From: an uncultured Actinomycetes bacterium
GTDB lineage: Bacteria > Actinomycetota > Actinomycetes > Nanopelagicales > Nanopelagicaceae
Reading direction: 5' to 3'
Assembly (NCBI GenBank): GCA_903854185.1
Contig: CAINVP010000021.1
Coordinates: 1-32,229 of the forward strand
Length of the DNA stretch: 32,229 nucleotides
Position numbers and translations under genes: made by a program. Below, piece by piece: positions 8,796-20,186 of this stretch (positions within the stretch are counted from its first letter, which is position 1; the number at the start of each line of letters is the position of its first letter). The notes beneath the pieces are model-generated. The model worked only from the letters and a program-made list of their open reading frames with translations, was not told the origin of the DNA and searched no databases.

Positions 8796-9691
8796 GACGT
8801 CTAGCCGCACTCTTTCTAGGTATCACGCTCACCCTGTCGGCACAGGCGAACGCTGAAGCCTCAACGACCACTAAGAAACCGACAACTACAACGACAAAGA
8901 AAGCTGACGTTAGTAAAAAACCCACTGTCAAAAAATCTACCGTAAAAAAGAAGTACGTTGCGCCGAAGAAGAAGTACACCTACAAGAAAAAGTATGTTGC
9001 GCCAAAGCCGAAGGTTAAGCCAAAGCCAAAGGTTATCTGGCCGCCCGCCGGATTTCCTGCGCCACAAAATGGTGTGTACGCAAAGATTCCTACCGGCGCG
9101 CAATTGGTCTCGCAGCTCTCTGCCTCGTCGCAGTTAATCACTGAGTGCGAGCAGATTGCGTGCGGGGCGATCAATGTAGCGGCGGAGACTCCTTGTGATT
9201 ACTGGGTATTTACAGCAAATGTAAATGGTCCAGACCCGGCAGATGTCACCAAGAATATTATCTACGGCTCGTTACGGGTATTAGTTGGCAAGACTGCAGC
9301 GAAGAAGGTCTACCCGATTATTCTTCGAAGTGGCGAACCGATGATTCCTCATGAGACTCTCATTCTGCAGACACTCAACATCAAGAAGGATGCTTTCTAC
9401 AAGTCGATTGCTCAAGGAAAGAGTCTCACTGAGATAGCCGGTTCCAATATCAATGCAATCGTTAAAGCAATCACAAAGGCAGAACTTGAATCCATTGATC
9501 AGCAACTAGCGAGCAACCTCATAACATCGGACCAGGCAACCGCCCTTCGGGATGAGACATCTGCTCGCGTCAGCGTAGAGTTAACTCAGTACAACTTAAC
9601 AGTTGGTGGGATTCAAGTCTCGTGTTGGACCGGGTTATCAACCGAGACGGTTCCGTCAAAGAGTTACACCCAGAATCCAAATCACTTCTAA
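8792..9691 (+). CDS. Secreted Lys/Thr/Pro-rich protein of unknown function
   Basis: 299 aa. Signal peptide MRRLAALFLGITLTLSAQANA|EA, then TTTKKPTTTTTKKADVSKKPTVKKSTVKKKYVAPKKKYTYKKKYVAPKPKVKPKPKV, then a globular domain with several Cys. ATGA overlap with the permease. Confidence 0.75.
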   Translation: MRRLAALFLGITLTLSAQANAEASTTTKKPTTTTTKKADVSKKPTVKKSTVKKKYVAPKKKYTYKKKYVAPKPKVKPKPKVIWPPAGFPAPQNGVYAKIPTGAQLVSQLSASSQLITECEQIACGAINVAAETPCDYWVFTANVNGPDPADVTKNIIYGSLRVLVGKTAAKKVYPIILRSGEPMIPHETLILQTLNIKKDAFYKSIAQGKSLTEIAGSNINAIVKAITKAELESIDQQLASNLITSDQATALRDETSARVSVELTQYNLTVGGIQVSCWTGLSTETVPSKSYTQNPNHF

Positions 9692-9699
9692 GAGCAGTA

Positions 9700-10272
9700 T
9701 TAGCGGTTAGCCCCTGGGACCCAGAGCACATCGCCGACTTCGCGGTTTGCGAAGCGAGCGAGCACGAAGAGCAGATCAGAAAGTCGGTTCAGGTACTTTG
9801 CTGTGAGCGGATTGACACCAGCGCCAAAGGCGTGAATGGCATGCCAAGTATTTCGCTCTGCGCGACGGGCGATAGTACGTGCAACATGTAGAAGAGCCGC
9901 TGCGGCTGTGCCACTTGGAAGTACGAATGAGCGAAGCTCTGAGAGCTGGCTGTTGTACTTATCAATCTCAACTTCAAGATAATCAATCTGGCCCTGAATG
10001 ACGCGCAGTGGCGTAACCTTTGGATCATCAACGACCGGTGTGCAGAGATCTGCACCTACATCGAAGAGATCGTTTTGAACGCGAATCAGCAGCTCTTTAA
10101 TCTCCCCTTCAATATTGCCGAGGGCAAGTGCGGCGCCAATTGCAGAGTTAGCCTCATCCACGGTGGCGTAGGCCTCAAGACGTGGGTCATTCTTCGATGT
10201 GCGACTCATATCCCCCAGAGAGGTTGTGCCATCGTCGCCTGTTTTTGTATAAATTCGAGTGAGGTTAACCAT
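9700..10272 (-). CDS. PduO-type ATP:cob(I)alamin adenosyltransferase
   Basis: MVNLTRIYTKTGDDGTTSLGD...EAYATVDEANSAIG...FVLPSGTAAAALLHVARTIARRAER...YLNRLSDLLFVLAR. Start revised to ATG 10272. Confidence 0.93.
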   Translation of the reverse strand: MVNLTRIYTKTGDDGTTSLGDMSRTSKNDPRLEAYATVDEANSAIGAALALGNIEGEIKELLIRVQNDLFDVGADLCTPVVDDPKVTPLRVIQGQIDYLEVEIDKYNSQLSELRSFVLPSGTAAAALLHVARTIARRAERNTWHAIHAFGAGVNPLTAKYLNRLSDLLFVLARFANREVGDVLWVPGANR

Positions 10273-10285
10273 GCTGCGAAGCCTA
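10270..10285 (-). promoter_or_regulatory. Predicted leaderless promoter/start of the cobalamin adenosyltransferase
   Basis: Minus strand TAGGCT (10285-10280)-N7-ATG (10272). Confidence 0.4.
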
Positions 10286-10332
10286 ATGGAGTCACTAAGA
10301 TGTGACCACTCAAGCGGATAGGAAGGCACGGT

Positions 10333-11598
10333 ATGTCAGAGAGCGCGAACCCGACCTTCCGCGTTGAGGGGCCAACCCGCCTTCAAGGCACGGTAAAGAT
10401 CTCTGGCGCTAAGAACTCAGCGTTGAAGTTGATGGCAGTCACCCTCCTTGCCCCGGGGAAGAGCACTATTCATAATGTGCCAGATATTGCTGATGTTCAC
10501 ATCATGGGAGAGTTGCTCACCAGCTTGGGCTGTGCCGTCACCTTCGATGGCGCGACCGTTACTGTCGATGTACCGGAAGCCCCCAGCGTGCGAGCTGAAT
10601 ACGCCCTCGTTCGCAAGCTGCGAGCCTCTATCAACGTTCTCGGTCCGCTCGTCACACGCATGGGTCGCGCTGAAGTTGCGATGCCTGGTGGCGATGCCAT
10701 CGGTTCCCGAGGCCTCGACTTTCATATTGCAGGTCTTCGCGATCTTGGAGCAGCCGCTCACGCTGAGCACGGGTATGTGATCGCTGAGGCGCCGGATGGC
10801 CTCATCGGTGCCGCAATCGAGTTGAAATTTCCAAGTGTTGGCGCAACTGAGAACCTGATGACGGCAGCAGTTCTCGCTAAGGGTCAGACAGTTATCGATA
10901 ATGCTGCCCGCGAACCAGATATCGTCGATCTTGGAAACTTTCTTATCGCCATGGGAGCGAAGATTGAGGGCCTTGGCTCGCACACAATTTCGATTGAAGG
11001 CGTCGCATCACTCTCCCCTGCTGCTCATACGACTCTGCCAGACCGCATCGTTGCCGGTACATGGGCATTTGCTGCGGCAATGACGCGTGGTGAGATCACG
11101 ATTGAGGGTGGCGTTGCAGAGCACCTTGAGATTCCACTTGATAAGTTAGTTGCGGCTGGGGCTGTGGTTACCACTGTGCACAACGGCTTTAAGGTACGGA
11201 TGGATCGTCGACCGACAGCAGTTGATGTCTCGACTCTGCCCTATCCAGGTTTTCCTACGGACCTTCAGCCAATGGTGATCTGCCTCAATGCAATTGCAGA
11301 TGGCCATGCCTTAGTGACGGAGAATGTCTTTGAAGGGCGATTCATGTTTGTTAGTGAGCTACAGCGTCTAGGGGCCGATATTAAGGTTGATGGGCATCAT
11401 GCATCCATCACCGGGTTAGAAGTTTTATCCGGCGCAGAAGTTGTGGCGACAGATATTCGTGCTGGTGCCGGACTGGTTCTAGCCGGCCTCGTGAGTGATG
11501 GTGTCACATTAGTAGAAGAGGGGCACCACATAGACCGTGGATACCCCAACTTCGCTGAAAATCTCTGCGCACTCGGTGCGCGCGTTACTCGCCTTTAA
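10333..11598 (+). CDS. murA: UDP-N-acetylglucosamine 1-carboxyvinyltransferase
   Basis: 421 aa. [62 protein letters not shown]. Confidence 0.95.
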   Translation: MSESANPTFRVEGPTRLQGTVKISGAKNSALKLMAVTLLAPGKSTIHNVPDIADVHIMGELLTSLGCAVTFDGATVTVDVPEAPSVRAEYALVRKLRASINVLGPLVTRMGRAEVAMPGGDAIGSRGLDFHIAGLRDLGAAAHAEHGYVIAEAPDGLIGAAIELKFPSVGATENLMTAAVLAKGQTVIDNAAREPDIVDLGNFLIAMGAKIEGLGSHTISIEGVASLSPAAHTTLPDRIVAGTWAFAAAMTRGEITIEGGVAEHLEIPLDKLVAAGAVVTTVHNGFKVRMDRRPTAVDVSTLPYPGFPTDLQPMVICLNAIADGHALVTENVFEGRFMFVSELQRLGADIKVDGHHASITGLEVLSGAEVVATDIRAGAGLVLAGLVSDGVTLVEEGHHIDRGYPNFAENLCALGARVTRL

Positions 11599-11606
11599 CT
11601 AGCTTG

Positions 11607-11864
11607 TTACTTGCTCTCGCCGAGGATTGAGACTCGGTTATCATTCACAGATAAGAAACCACCAGCAACAGAGAACTCGTGTACCGAGCCATCCACTGCC
11701 TTGATGGAGACCTGACCGTCAACAAGAACACCAAGAAGCGGCGCGTGATCAACGAGCACACCAATATCGCCCTCGAGTGTCCGAGCGGAGACCATTGTTG
11801 CCTCGCCTGACCACACGCGTGTTTCAGGCGAAACAACCTCAACGGTCAAATGTCTTTCAGCCAT
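11607..11864 (-). CDS. atpC: F1Fo ATP synthase epsilon subunit, N-terminal domain only
   Basis: 85 aa: LTVEVVSPETRVWSGEATMVSARTLEGDIGVLVDHAPLLGVLVDGQVSI...FSVAGGFLSVNDNRVSILGES. Lies directly downstream of atpD. Confidence 0.92.
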   Translation of the reverse strand: MAERHLTVEVVSPETRVWSGEATMVSARTLEGDIGVLVDHAPLLGVLVDGQVSIKAVDGSVHEFSVAGGFLSVNDNRVSILGESK

Positions 11865-11866
11865 TG

Positions 11867-14196
<2,330 letters not shown>

Positions 14197-14199
14197 GAG

Positions 14200-15837
14200 T
14201 TACTTCTTCACCGCCGGAACTTGACGTGTGATGTTCTCATTGGACTCACCATCGAGCGCCTTTGCAGGTGCCTCGTTGACTGCAGCTGATCCGGTTGGAA
14301 CGAACTGAAGTTTGAAGTCTGCGACAGCCTTCTCAAGAGCAGAGATAGTGTCATCGGAAAGTTCACGAGTTGATGAGATTACTTCGAAGATAGAAGCGCG
14401 CTCACGGGCGATGAAATCGAGGAACTCTGATTCAAAGCGGCGGATATCGGCAACTGGAATCGAATCCATCTTGCCGGTTGTTCCAGCCCAGATAGAGGCG
14501 GTCATGCGCTCTACTGAGTAAGGCGAGTACTGACCCTGCTTGAGGAGTTCAACCATGCGAGCACCGCGCTCGAGTTGAGCCTTCGATGCAGCATCAAGAT
14601 CGGAGCCGAAAGCTGCGAATGCTTCGAGTTCACGGTACTGAGCGAGATCGAGACGGAGACGACCAGCGATCTTCTTGATCGCCTTTGTCTGCGCTGAGCT
14701 ACCCACGCGAGATACCGAGATACCTACGTTGATAGCAGGGCGAACACCCGCGTTGAAGAGGTCGGTCTCAAGGAAGCACTGACCGTCTGTAATCGAAATA
14801 ACGTTTGTTGGAATAAATGCGGAGACGTCATTTCCCTTTGTCTCAATGATTGGCAGACCAGTCATTGAACCGCCGCCGAGCTCATCAGAGAGCTTTGCGC
14901 AACGCTCGAGTAGACGCGAGTGCAAGTAGAAGACATCGCCTGGGTACGCTTCGCGACCTGGTGGGCGACGAAGAAGTAGCGATACTGAACGATAGGCCTC
15001 AGCCTGCTTGGAGAGGTCATCAAAGATAATAAGGACGTGCTCGCCCTTGTACATCCAGTGCTGACCAATTGCAGAACCGGTGTAAGGAGAGAGGTACTTG
15101 AAGCCTGCTGGATCAGATGCTGGGGATGCAACGATGGTTGTGTACTCCATTGCGCCGGCCTCTTCAAGAGCGCCCTTAACGGATGCAATTGTTGAGCCCT
15201 TCTGACCAATAGCTACATAAATGCACTTAACCTGCTTCTTTGGATCGCCACTCTTCCAGTTCTCTTTCTGGTTGATGATGGTATCGATCGCAATCGCGGT
15301 CTTACCGGTCTGACGGTCACCAATGATCAACTGACGCTGTCCACGACCAATAGCGGTCATTGAGTCAATCGCCTTGATACCTGTCTGCATCGGCTCTTTT
15401 ACAGGTTGGCGCTGAACTACAGAGGGAGCCTGTACTTCAAGGGCACGAGTTCCTTCAGCTTTGATCTCACCCTTGCCGTCGATTGGACGACCAAGTGGAT
15501 CAACGACGCGACCAAGGAAGCCATCTCCAACTGGTACGGAGAGAATCTCACCGGTACGGCGGACTGTGGTGCCTTCTTCGATTCCGGTGTATTCACCGAG
15601 AATAACGACACCAATCTCGCGCACATCAAGGTTAAGAGCGAGGCCAAGAGTTCCGTTCTCAAATTGCAAGAGCTCGTTGGTCATTGTTGAAGGAAGTCCT
15701 TCAACGCGCGCAATTCCATCGCCAGCCTCTACGACTGTTCCGATCTCATCACGAGCCGCTGCACCTGGGTTGTACGAAGCAACATGCTTCGACAGTGCAT
15801 CACGAATATCCTCGGGCCGGATTGTTGTCTCCGCCAT
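14200..15837 (-). CDS. atpA: F1Fo ATP synthase alpha subunit
   Basis: 545 aa. [48 protein letters not shown]. Confidence 0.98.
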   Translation of the reverse strand: MAETTIRPEDIRDALSKHVASYNPGAAARDEIGTVVEAGDGIARVEGLPSTMTNELLQFENGTLGLALNLDVREIGVVILGEYTGIEEGTTVRRTGEILSVPVGDGFLGRVVDPLGRPIDGKGEIKAEGTRALEVQAPSVVQRQPVKEPMQTGIKAIDSMTAIGRGQRQLIIGDRQTGKTAIAIDTIINQKENWKSGDPKKQVKCIYVAIGQKGSTIASVKGALEEAGAMEYTTIVASPASDPAGFKYLSPYTGSAIGQHWMYKGEHVLIIFDDLSKQAEAYRSVSLLLRRPPGREAYPGDVFYLHSRLLERCAKLSDELGGGSMTGLPIIETKGNDVSAFIPTNVISITDGQCFLETDLFNAGVRPAINVGISVSRVGSSAQTKAIKKIAGRLRLDLAQYRELEAFAAFGSDLDAASKAQLERGARMVELLKQGQYSPYSVERMTASIWAGTTGKMDSIPVADIRRFESEFLDFIARERASIFEVISSTRELSDDTISALEKAVADFKLQFVPTGSAAVNEAPAKALDGESNENITRQVPAVKK

Positions 15838-15877
15838 CTTTCTCTCCCTCTACTACCTAGATCTTCTCTGGGTCTTA

Positions 15878-16704
15878 CTAAAGCGCAACTGCTCGACGAG
15901 CATTTGCTAAACGTGTGCTGATTGAGCCATCGATGAGTTCATCTGCAAAGCGAACGGCGAGGCCGCCGACGAGAGATGGATCGATCTCAACATTGATATG
16001 AACCGGTTGGCCAGCTTGCTTTGTGAGCACCTCAGTAAGGCGAGCACGTTGAGCTTCACTGAGTGCGACCGTTGAGCGCACAAGTGCGACCGTCCGGTTG
16101 CGACGTGCTTGGAAGGCTGAACTGAAACTCTCCAACGCGCTCTCGATGCTTCGACCTGCAAGGTTCTGCACGAGGTGGGTCAGAAGGCTGAGGGTTGCTG
16201 GCGCATACTTTGCTGCAAAGAGCGCCTTCACAATCTCTACCTTATTTGCCACAGGTGTCTGCGGTGAGTTGAGCGCCTGACGGAGCTCATTCTCTTGAAT
16301 CAAGAGGCGTGAGAATGCAAAGAGCTCATCTTCGGCACGATCAAGTGAGCCATCACCATTTGCAGATGCGACCTCACTCTCGACTGCAATCTGCTCGACC
16401 GCGGTAGCGATATCTGCGGGTGAGGACCAGCGAAGGCCGGCAGCCGCACCAAGTACTGAGACCGCATGTGCTGAGACAGATTTGCCGAAGAGCTCTGAGA
16501 CTAACTGCGCCTTAGAGCTCGCATCGCGTGCCGGATCGGTGAGAGCGCGACGCAGACCCACTGAAGATTGCAACGCAGCAAGAGCTGTGAAGAGATCTGC
16601 AGAGAGAGCGCTGCTCTCCTTTGATGAGAGCCCAGCAAGGGCGCCATCTAATGAGCTGCGAAGTGAGGCCAGTGACTGGCGACTGCTTCCACCGATAAGA
16701 GCCA

Positions 16705-16705
<1 letters not shown>
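15878..16705 (-). CDS. atpH: F1Fo ATP synthase delta subunit
   Basis: 275 aa. C-terminal LTEVLTKQAGQPVHINVEIDPSLVGGLAVRFADELIDGSISTRLANARRAV. Confidence 0.94.
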
Positions 16706-17235
<530 letters not shown>

Positions 17236-17263
17236 CTACCTAGATATTTCTCTGAAGTGTTCT

Positions 17264-17470
17264 TTACTTGAGTACGAATGCGAGAACGAGACCGAAGAGC
17301 GCCAAAGCTTCAGCAAGAGCGAAGCCAAGGAATGCTAGTGGCTGAAGAACTGAACGAGCTTCTGGTTGGCGAGCTACACCGCTGATGTAAGCAGCGAAGA
17401 TCATGCCAGTTGCGATAGCAGGTCCGATTGCAGATAGGCCATAACCGACCAGGTTGAGTGTGCCGTGCAT
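17264..17470 (-). CDS. atpE: F1Fo ATP synthase c subunit
   Basis: Start revised to ATG 17470 ([38 protein letters not shown]...[20 protein letters not shown]), preceded by a GAAAGG SD. Pro in helix 1 and Ala after the ion-binding Glu fit a proton-type site. Confidence 0.95.
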   Translation of the reverse strand: MHGTLNLVGYGLSAIGPAIATGMIFAAYISGVARQPEARSVLQPLAFLGFALAEALALFGLVLAFVLK

Positions 17471-17536
17471 CTTTGTTGCCTTTCTTTCGAGTTTCACCTA
17501 GCAGCGGGAGCCACTAAGCATCTTATTTTGGAACTA

Positions 17537-18331
17537 TTAGTGCTCGTCAGCGAGCGCACCTGCGATGAAGAGCGCTGTTAACAGAGTGATGATGTAGGCC
17601 TGAAGGCACTGCACCATAAATTCAAAGAAGGTCATACCAATTCCCATGGTGAATGAGAAGGGTGAGAGAATCTTGAGGAAGGTATGGGAATCGTGGAGCA
17701 TGTAATCGCCACCAGTGATAAATACAAGGAGAAGTAGGTGGCCGGCAAACATATTTGCAAAGAGACGAAGTGAGAGCGTTAACGGACGAACAATGAAGAA
17801 GGTCGCAATCTCAATCGGTGTAAGGAGAATATAAACAAACTTTGGAACGCCGGGCATAAATGCGATGCCCCTGAGGTACTTGCCAAGACCCTGCTTCTTG
17901 ATTCCTACTGCGTGGAAGATAAAGAAAGAGAAGAGCGCGAGAACGTAAGGAAATCCGACATGTGACATCGCCGGGAATTGCAAGAACGGCACAATTCCAA
18001 AGACGTTGTTTGTTAATACAAAGGTAAAGAGGGTGAAGAGGAATGGCACGAAGCGCATGAACTCGTGGCCAATAATCTCTTCGCCAAGATCATGGCGGAC
18101 GAATGAGTAGATCGATTCGCCGGCAAATTGGAGCTTACTTGGAACGATTGCCGCTTTGCGCGATGCGGCGATAAAGAATGCTGAGACGACAATGATAGAG
18201 AGGAAGACGAGAAAGACTGGCTTCGTTGTGTATTCGCTGTGGCCAAAGGCTGGCGGCAAATTGAAGTCGGCTGTACTAGGTGGGACAAATCCCTCACCAC
18301 TGAACTGGAACGAGCGCACTCGATCTCCCAT
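17537..18331 (-). CDS. atpB: F1Fo ATP synthase a subunit
   Basis: 264 aa. LTLSLRLFANMFAGHLLLLVFI carries the conserved Arg; C-terminal FEFMVQCLQAYIITLLTALFIAGAL. Confidence 0.96.
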   Translation of the reverse strand: MGDRVRSFQFSGEGFVPPSTADFNLPPAFGHSEYTTKPVFLVFLSIIVVSAFFIAASRKAAIVPSKLQFAGESIYSFVRHDLGEEIIGHEFMRFVPFLFTLFTFVLTNNVFGIVPFLQFPAMSHVGFPYVLALFSFFIFHAVGIKKQGLGKYLRGIAFMPGVPKFVYILLTPIEIATFFIVRPLTLSLRLFANMFAGHLLLLVFITGGDYMLHDSHTFLKILSPFSFTMGIGMTFFEFMVQCLQAYIITLLTALFIAGALADEH

Positions 18332-18354
18332 AACTTCTCGAATTAGACGCCGTA

Positions 18355-18383
18355 ACCCTAATAGGAAGCGCCTTAAAACCCAA
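18355..18383 (-). promoter_or_regulatory. Possible internal promoter upstream of atpB
   Basis: Minus strand TTGGGT (18383-18378), 17-bp spacer, TAGGGT (18360-18355), in the 72-bp atpZ-atpB gap. Confidence 0.25.
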
Positions 18384-18403
18384 ACCGAAATCCCGTGCGG
18401 AAA

Positions 18404-18628
18404 CTACTCCCGCCCGAAGCGGAGCCAGACGAGGTAGAGCGAAGCGCCCATGCCTAGCAGGAAGCCGCCGAGGGTGAACCAATGGTGGCCCTTGTCGAAC
18501 CAGTGATCGAGGGCCATCCCAATGCCGCCCCATATGAGAAGTCCTGAAATGAGGTATCCAAAGATAGACCAGAGTGCGCCTTCATCATTTGATGCCACGA
18601 AAGACCTCCAGGGTGCTTGCTTACTCAT
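18404..18628 (-). CDS. AtpZ/AtpI-family small membrane protein
   Basis: 74 aa, two TMs: GALWSIFGYLISGLLIWGGIGMALDHWFDKGHHWFTLGGFLLGMGASLYLVWLRFG. Confidence 0.8.
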   Translation of the reverse strand: MSKQAPWRSFVASNDEGALWSIFGYLISGLLIWGGIGMALDHWFDKGHHWFTLGGFLLGMGASLYLVWLRFGRE

Positions 18629-18637
18629 AGGGTCGAG

Positions 18638-18675
18638 AAGTGATTGGAACGGGAAGTGATTGGAACGGGAACGGC
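18638..18675. repeat. Tandem direct repeat, two 16-bp copies plus a partial
   Basis: GAAGTGATTGGAACGG at 18638-18653 and 18654-18669, then GAACGG (18670-18675). Confidence 0.9.
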
Positions 18676-18685
18676 CCGAGTCTAC

Positions 18686-18700
18686 CTAGCCAGGCTAGGG
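18686..18700. repeat. 15-bp near-perfect palindrome
   Basis: CCTAGCC-A-GGCTAGG, between the AtpI-like stop and the AtpZ-like start. Confidence 0.85.
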
Positions 18701-18705
18701 GCGGT

Positions 18706-19113
18706 CTATTTCGGAGGAAGCGGGAGGTGGAGCTTGAGCTTTGTGAAGGCGCGGATCTCTCCACCAAGCCAGGCAATAGAGATTGCAATGGCGCTCGCCC
18801 CGAAGGCTCCTCTGCTCACAGTCGCTGGGTCGGTCGTCTTGGAGACCAGGATAAGGAAGCCAGCCATGAGGAGGACTTTGGCAAAGTAGGAGAACATCGC
18901 AAGGCCCATCGTCAGAATGGGATCTAGGTTGCGAGAGATGGCGCCCACAAGGAGGTGGACCGAGAAGAAGATAATGACGACCGCACTCGCTAAGAGCGCG
19001 CCGAGGAGACCAGCCTTATGGCCGACACCTACGGAGATTGCCGCACAAGCTACCGCGGTGGCAGAAGCGGGAATCAGCGTTCCAATCCACATCGATCGGT
19101 CGTTGCTCATCAT
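18706..19113 (-). CDS. ATP synthase protein I-like membrane protein
   Basis: 135 aa, four predicted TMs, immediately upstream of the atp operon. Matches the position and size of actinobacterial AtpI-like proteins. Confidence 0.7.
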   Translation of the reverse strand: MMSNDRSMWIGTLIPASATAVACAAISVGVGHKAGLLGALLASAVVIIFFSVHLLVGAISRNLDPILTMGLAMFSYFAKVLLMAGFLILVSKTTDPATVSRGAFGASAIAISIAWLGGEIRAFTKLKLHLPLPPK

Positions 19114-20180
19114 GCGCGCTTTCCCTCCACGATTAATCCCACTGAGGCAAGGCCCATCGCAAGTGCAACGAGGCCAGCAATCCAGAGCGGTTCAAATGCT
19201 GCGATGACGGTAGGAAAGGCGAACATCGCACTCCATAAATAGAGGATGAATGTGGTTCTGCGGTGTGACATTCCACGATTGAGTAATTTGTGATGAAGGT
19301 GCTCTCGGTCGGAAGAGAACGGAGAGCGTCCAGCTCGTAGCCGGCGCACGATAGCGAGAATTAAATCTAAGAGAGGAATGGCCAAGATAGTAAAGGGAAG
19401 CAAGAGCGGCAACCAGGTAAGAGTCGCACTCTCGGAGACGGCGTTGATATCAATCTGGCCCGTCAAGGTGATAGCCGATGCTGCGAGCAATAACCCAAGG
19501 AACATTGCTCCGGAGTCGCCCATAAAAATCTTTGCTGGGTGATAGTTGTGCGGAAGAAAGCCGAGGCACATTCCGATCATCACGGCAGTGATGAGTGAAG
19601 GGGCTCCGGCACGGCTAAAGCCATTCACGACCGCTAGTACATACGAAAATACAAAGAAGGCGCTGGCACAGATTGCCACGATTCCCGTTGCTAATCCATC
19701 AAGGCCATCGACAAAGTTCACTGCATTAATAACAACAATGACAAAGATAACTGTGAGTAGCTGGCCGATATTTGCTGGAAGGGTAAAGATGCCATTGATA
19801 GGGAGCCAGAGAATTTGGACTCCATGAAGCAGCAGAATTCCACCTGCTAAAGCTTGACCGGCAAATTTTGTCACTGAATCTAAGTCATAACGATCATCAA
19901 GTAACCCAAGCAGCATAATGAAAGTGCCTGCTAAGAAGATGCCCCGCGCTTCGCGGCCAAAAGATTGACCAACAAGTGGCAGATGACCAACAACAAGAAA
20001 GGTGAGAGACATAGCCCCCCACATTGCGATTCCACCCCACCGTGGCGTGATCTTCTCGTGCATATCTCGATCTCTAATTCCGATGAAGGCACCTGCCCGC
20101 AAGGCAAAATCGCGGATAGGTGGAGTCAGAAGGAAGCAGAGAACGCCAGCGAGCGCACTCGTTAAGAGAAATTCACGCAT
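19110..20180 (-). CDS. MraY/WecA-family undecaprenyl-phosphate glycosyl-1-phosphate transferase
   Basis: 356 aa. DRDMHEKITPRWGGIAMW, LGLLDDRYDLD, INAVNFVDGLDGLATGI, MGDSGAMFLG, HLHHKLLNRGMSHR. Confidence 0.93.
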   Translation of the reverse strand: MREFLLTSALAGVLCFLLTPPIRDFALRAGAFIGIRDRDMHEKITPRWGGIAMWGAMSLTFLVVGHLPLVGQSFGREARGIFLAGTFIMLLGLLDDRYDLDSVTKFAGQALAGGILLLHGVQILWLPINGIFTLPANIGQLLTVIFVIVVINAVNFVDGLDGLATGIVAICASAFFVFSYVLAVVNGFSRAGAPSLITAVMIGMCLGFLPHNYHPAKIFMGDSGAMFLGLLLAASAITLTGQIDINAVSESATLTWLPLLLPFTILAIPLLDLILAIVRRLRAGRSPFSSDREHLHHKLLNRGMSHRRTTFILYLWSAMFAFPTVIAAFEPLWIAGLVALAMGLASVGLIVEGKRA

Positions 20181-20186
20181 CAGTAA

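Noticed and set aside
10417-10983. 188-aa minus-strand ORF opposite murA
   Set aside because: Lies entirely antisense to a clear murA CDS; low-complexity composition and no recognisable fold. A shadow ORF.
18640-18927. Plus ORFs across the atpI-atpZ tandem repeat
   Set aside because: Repeat-containing frames antisense to the AtpI-like gene; no coding support.
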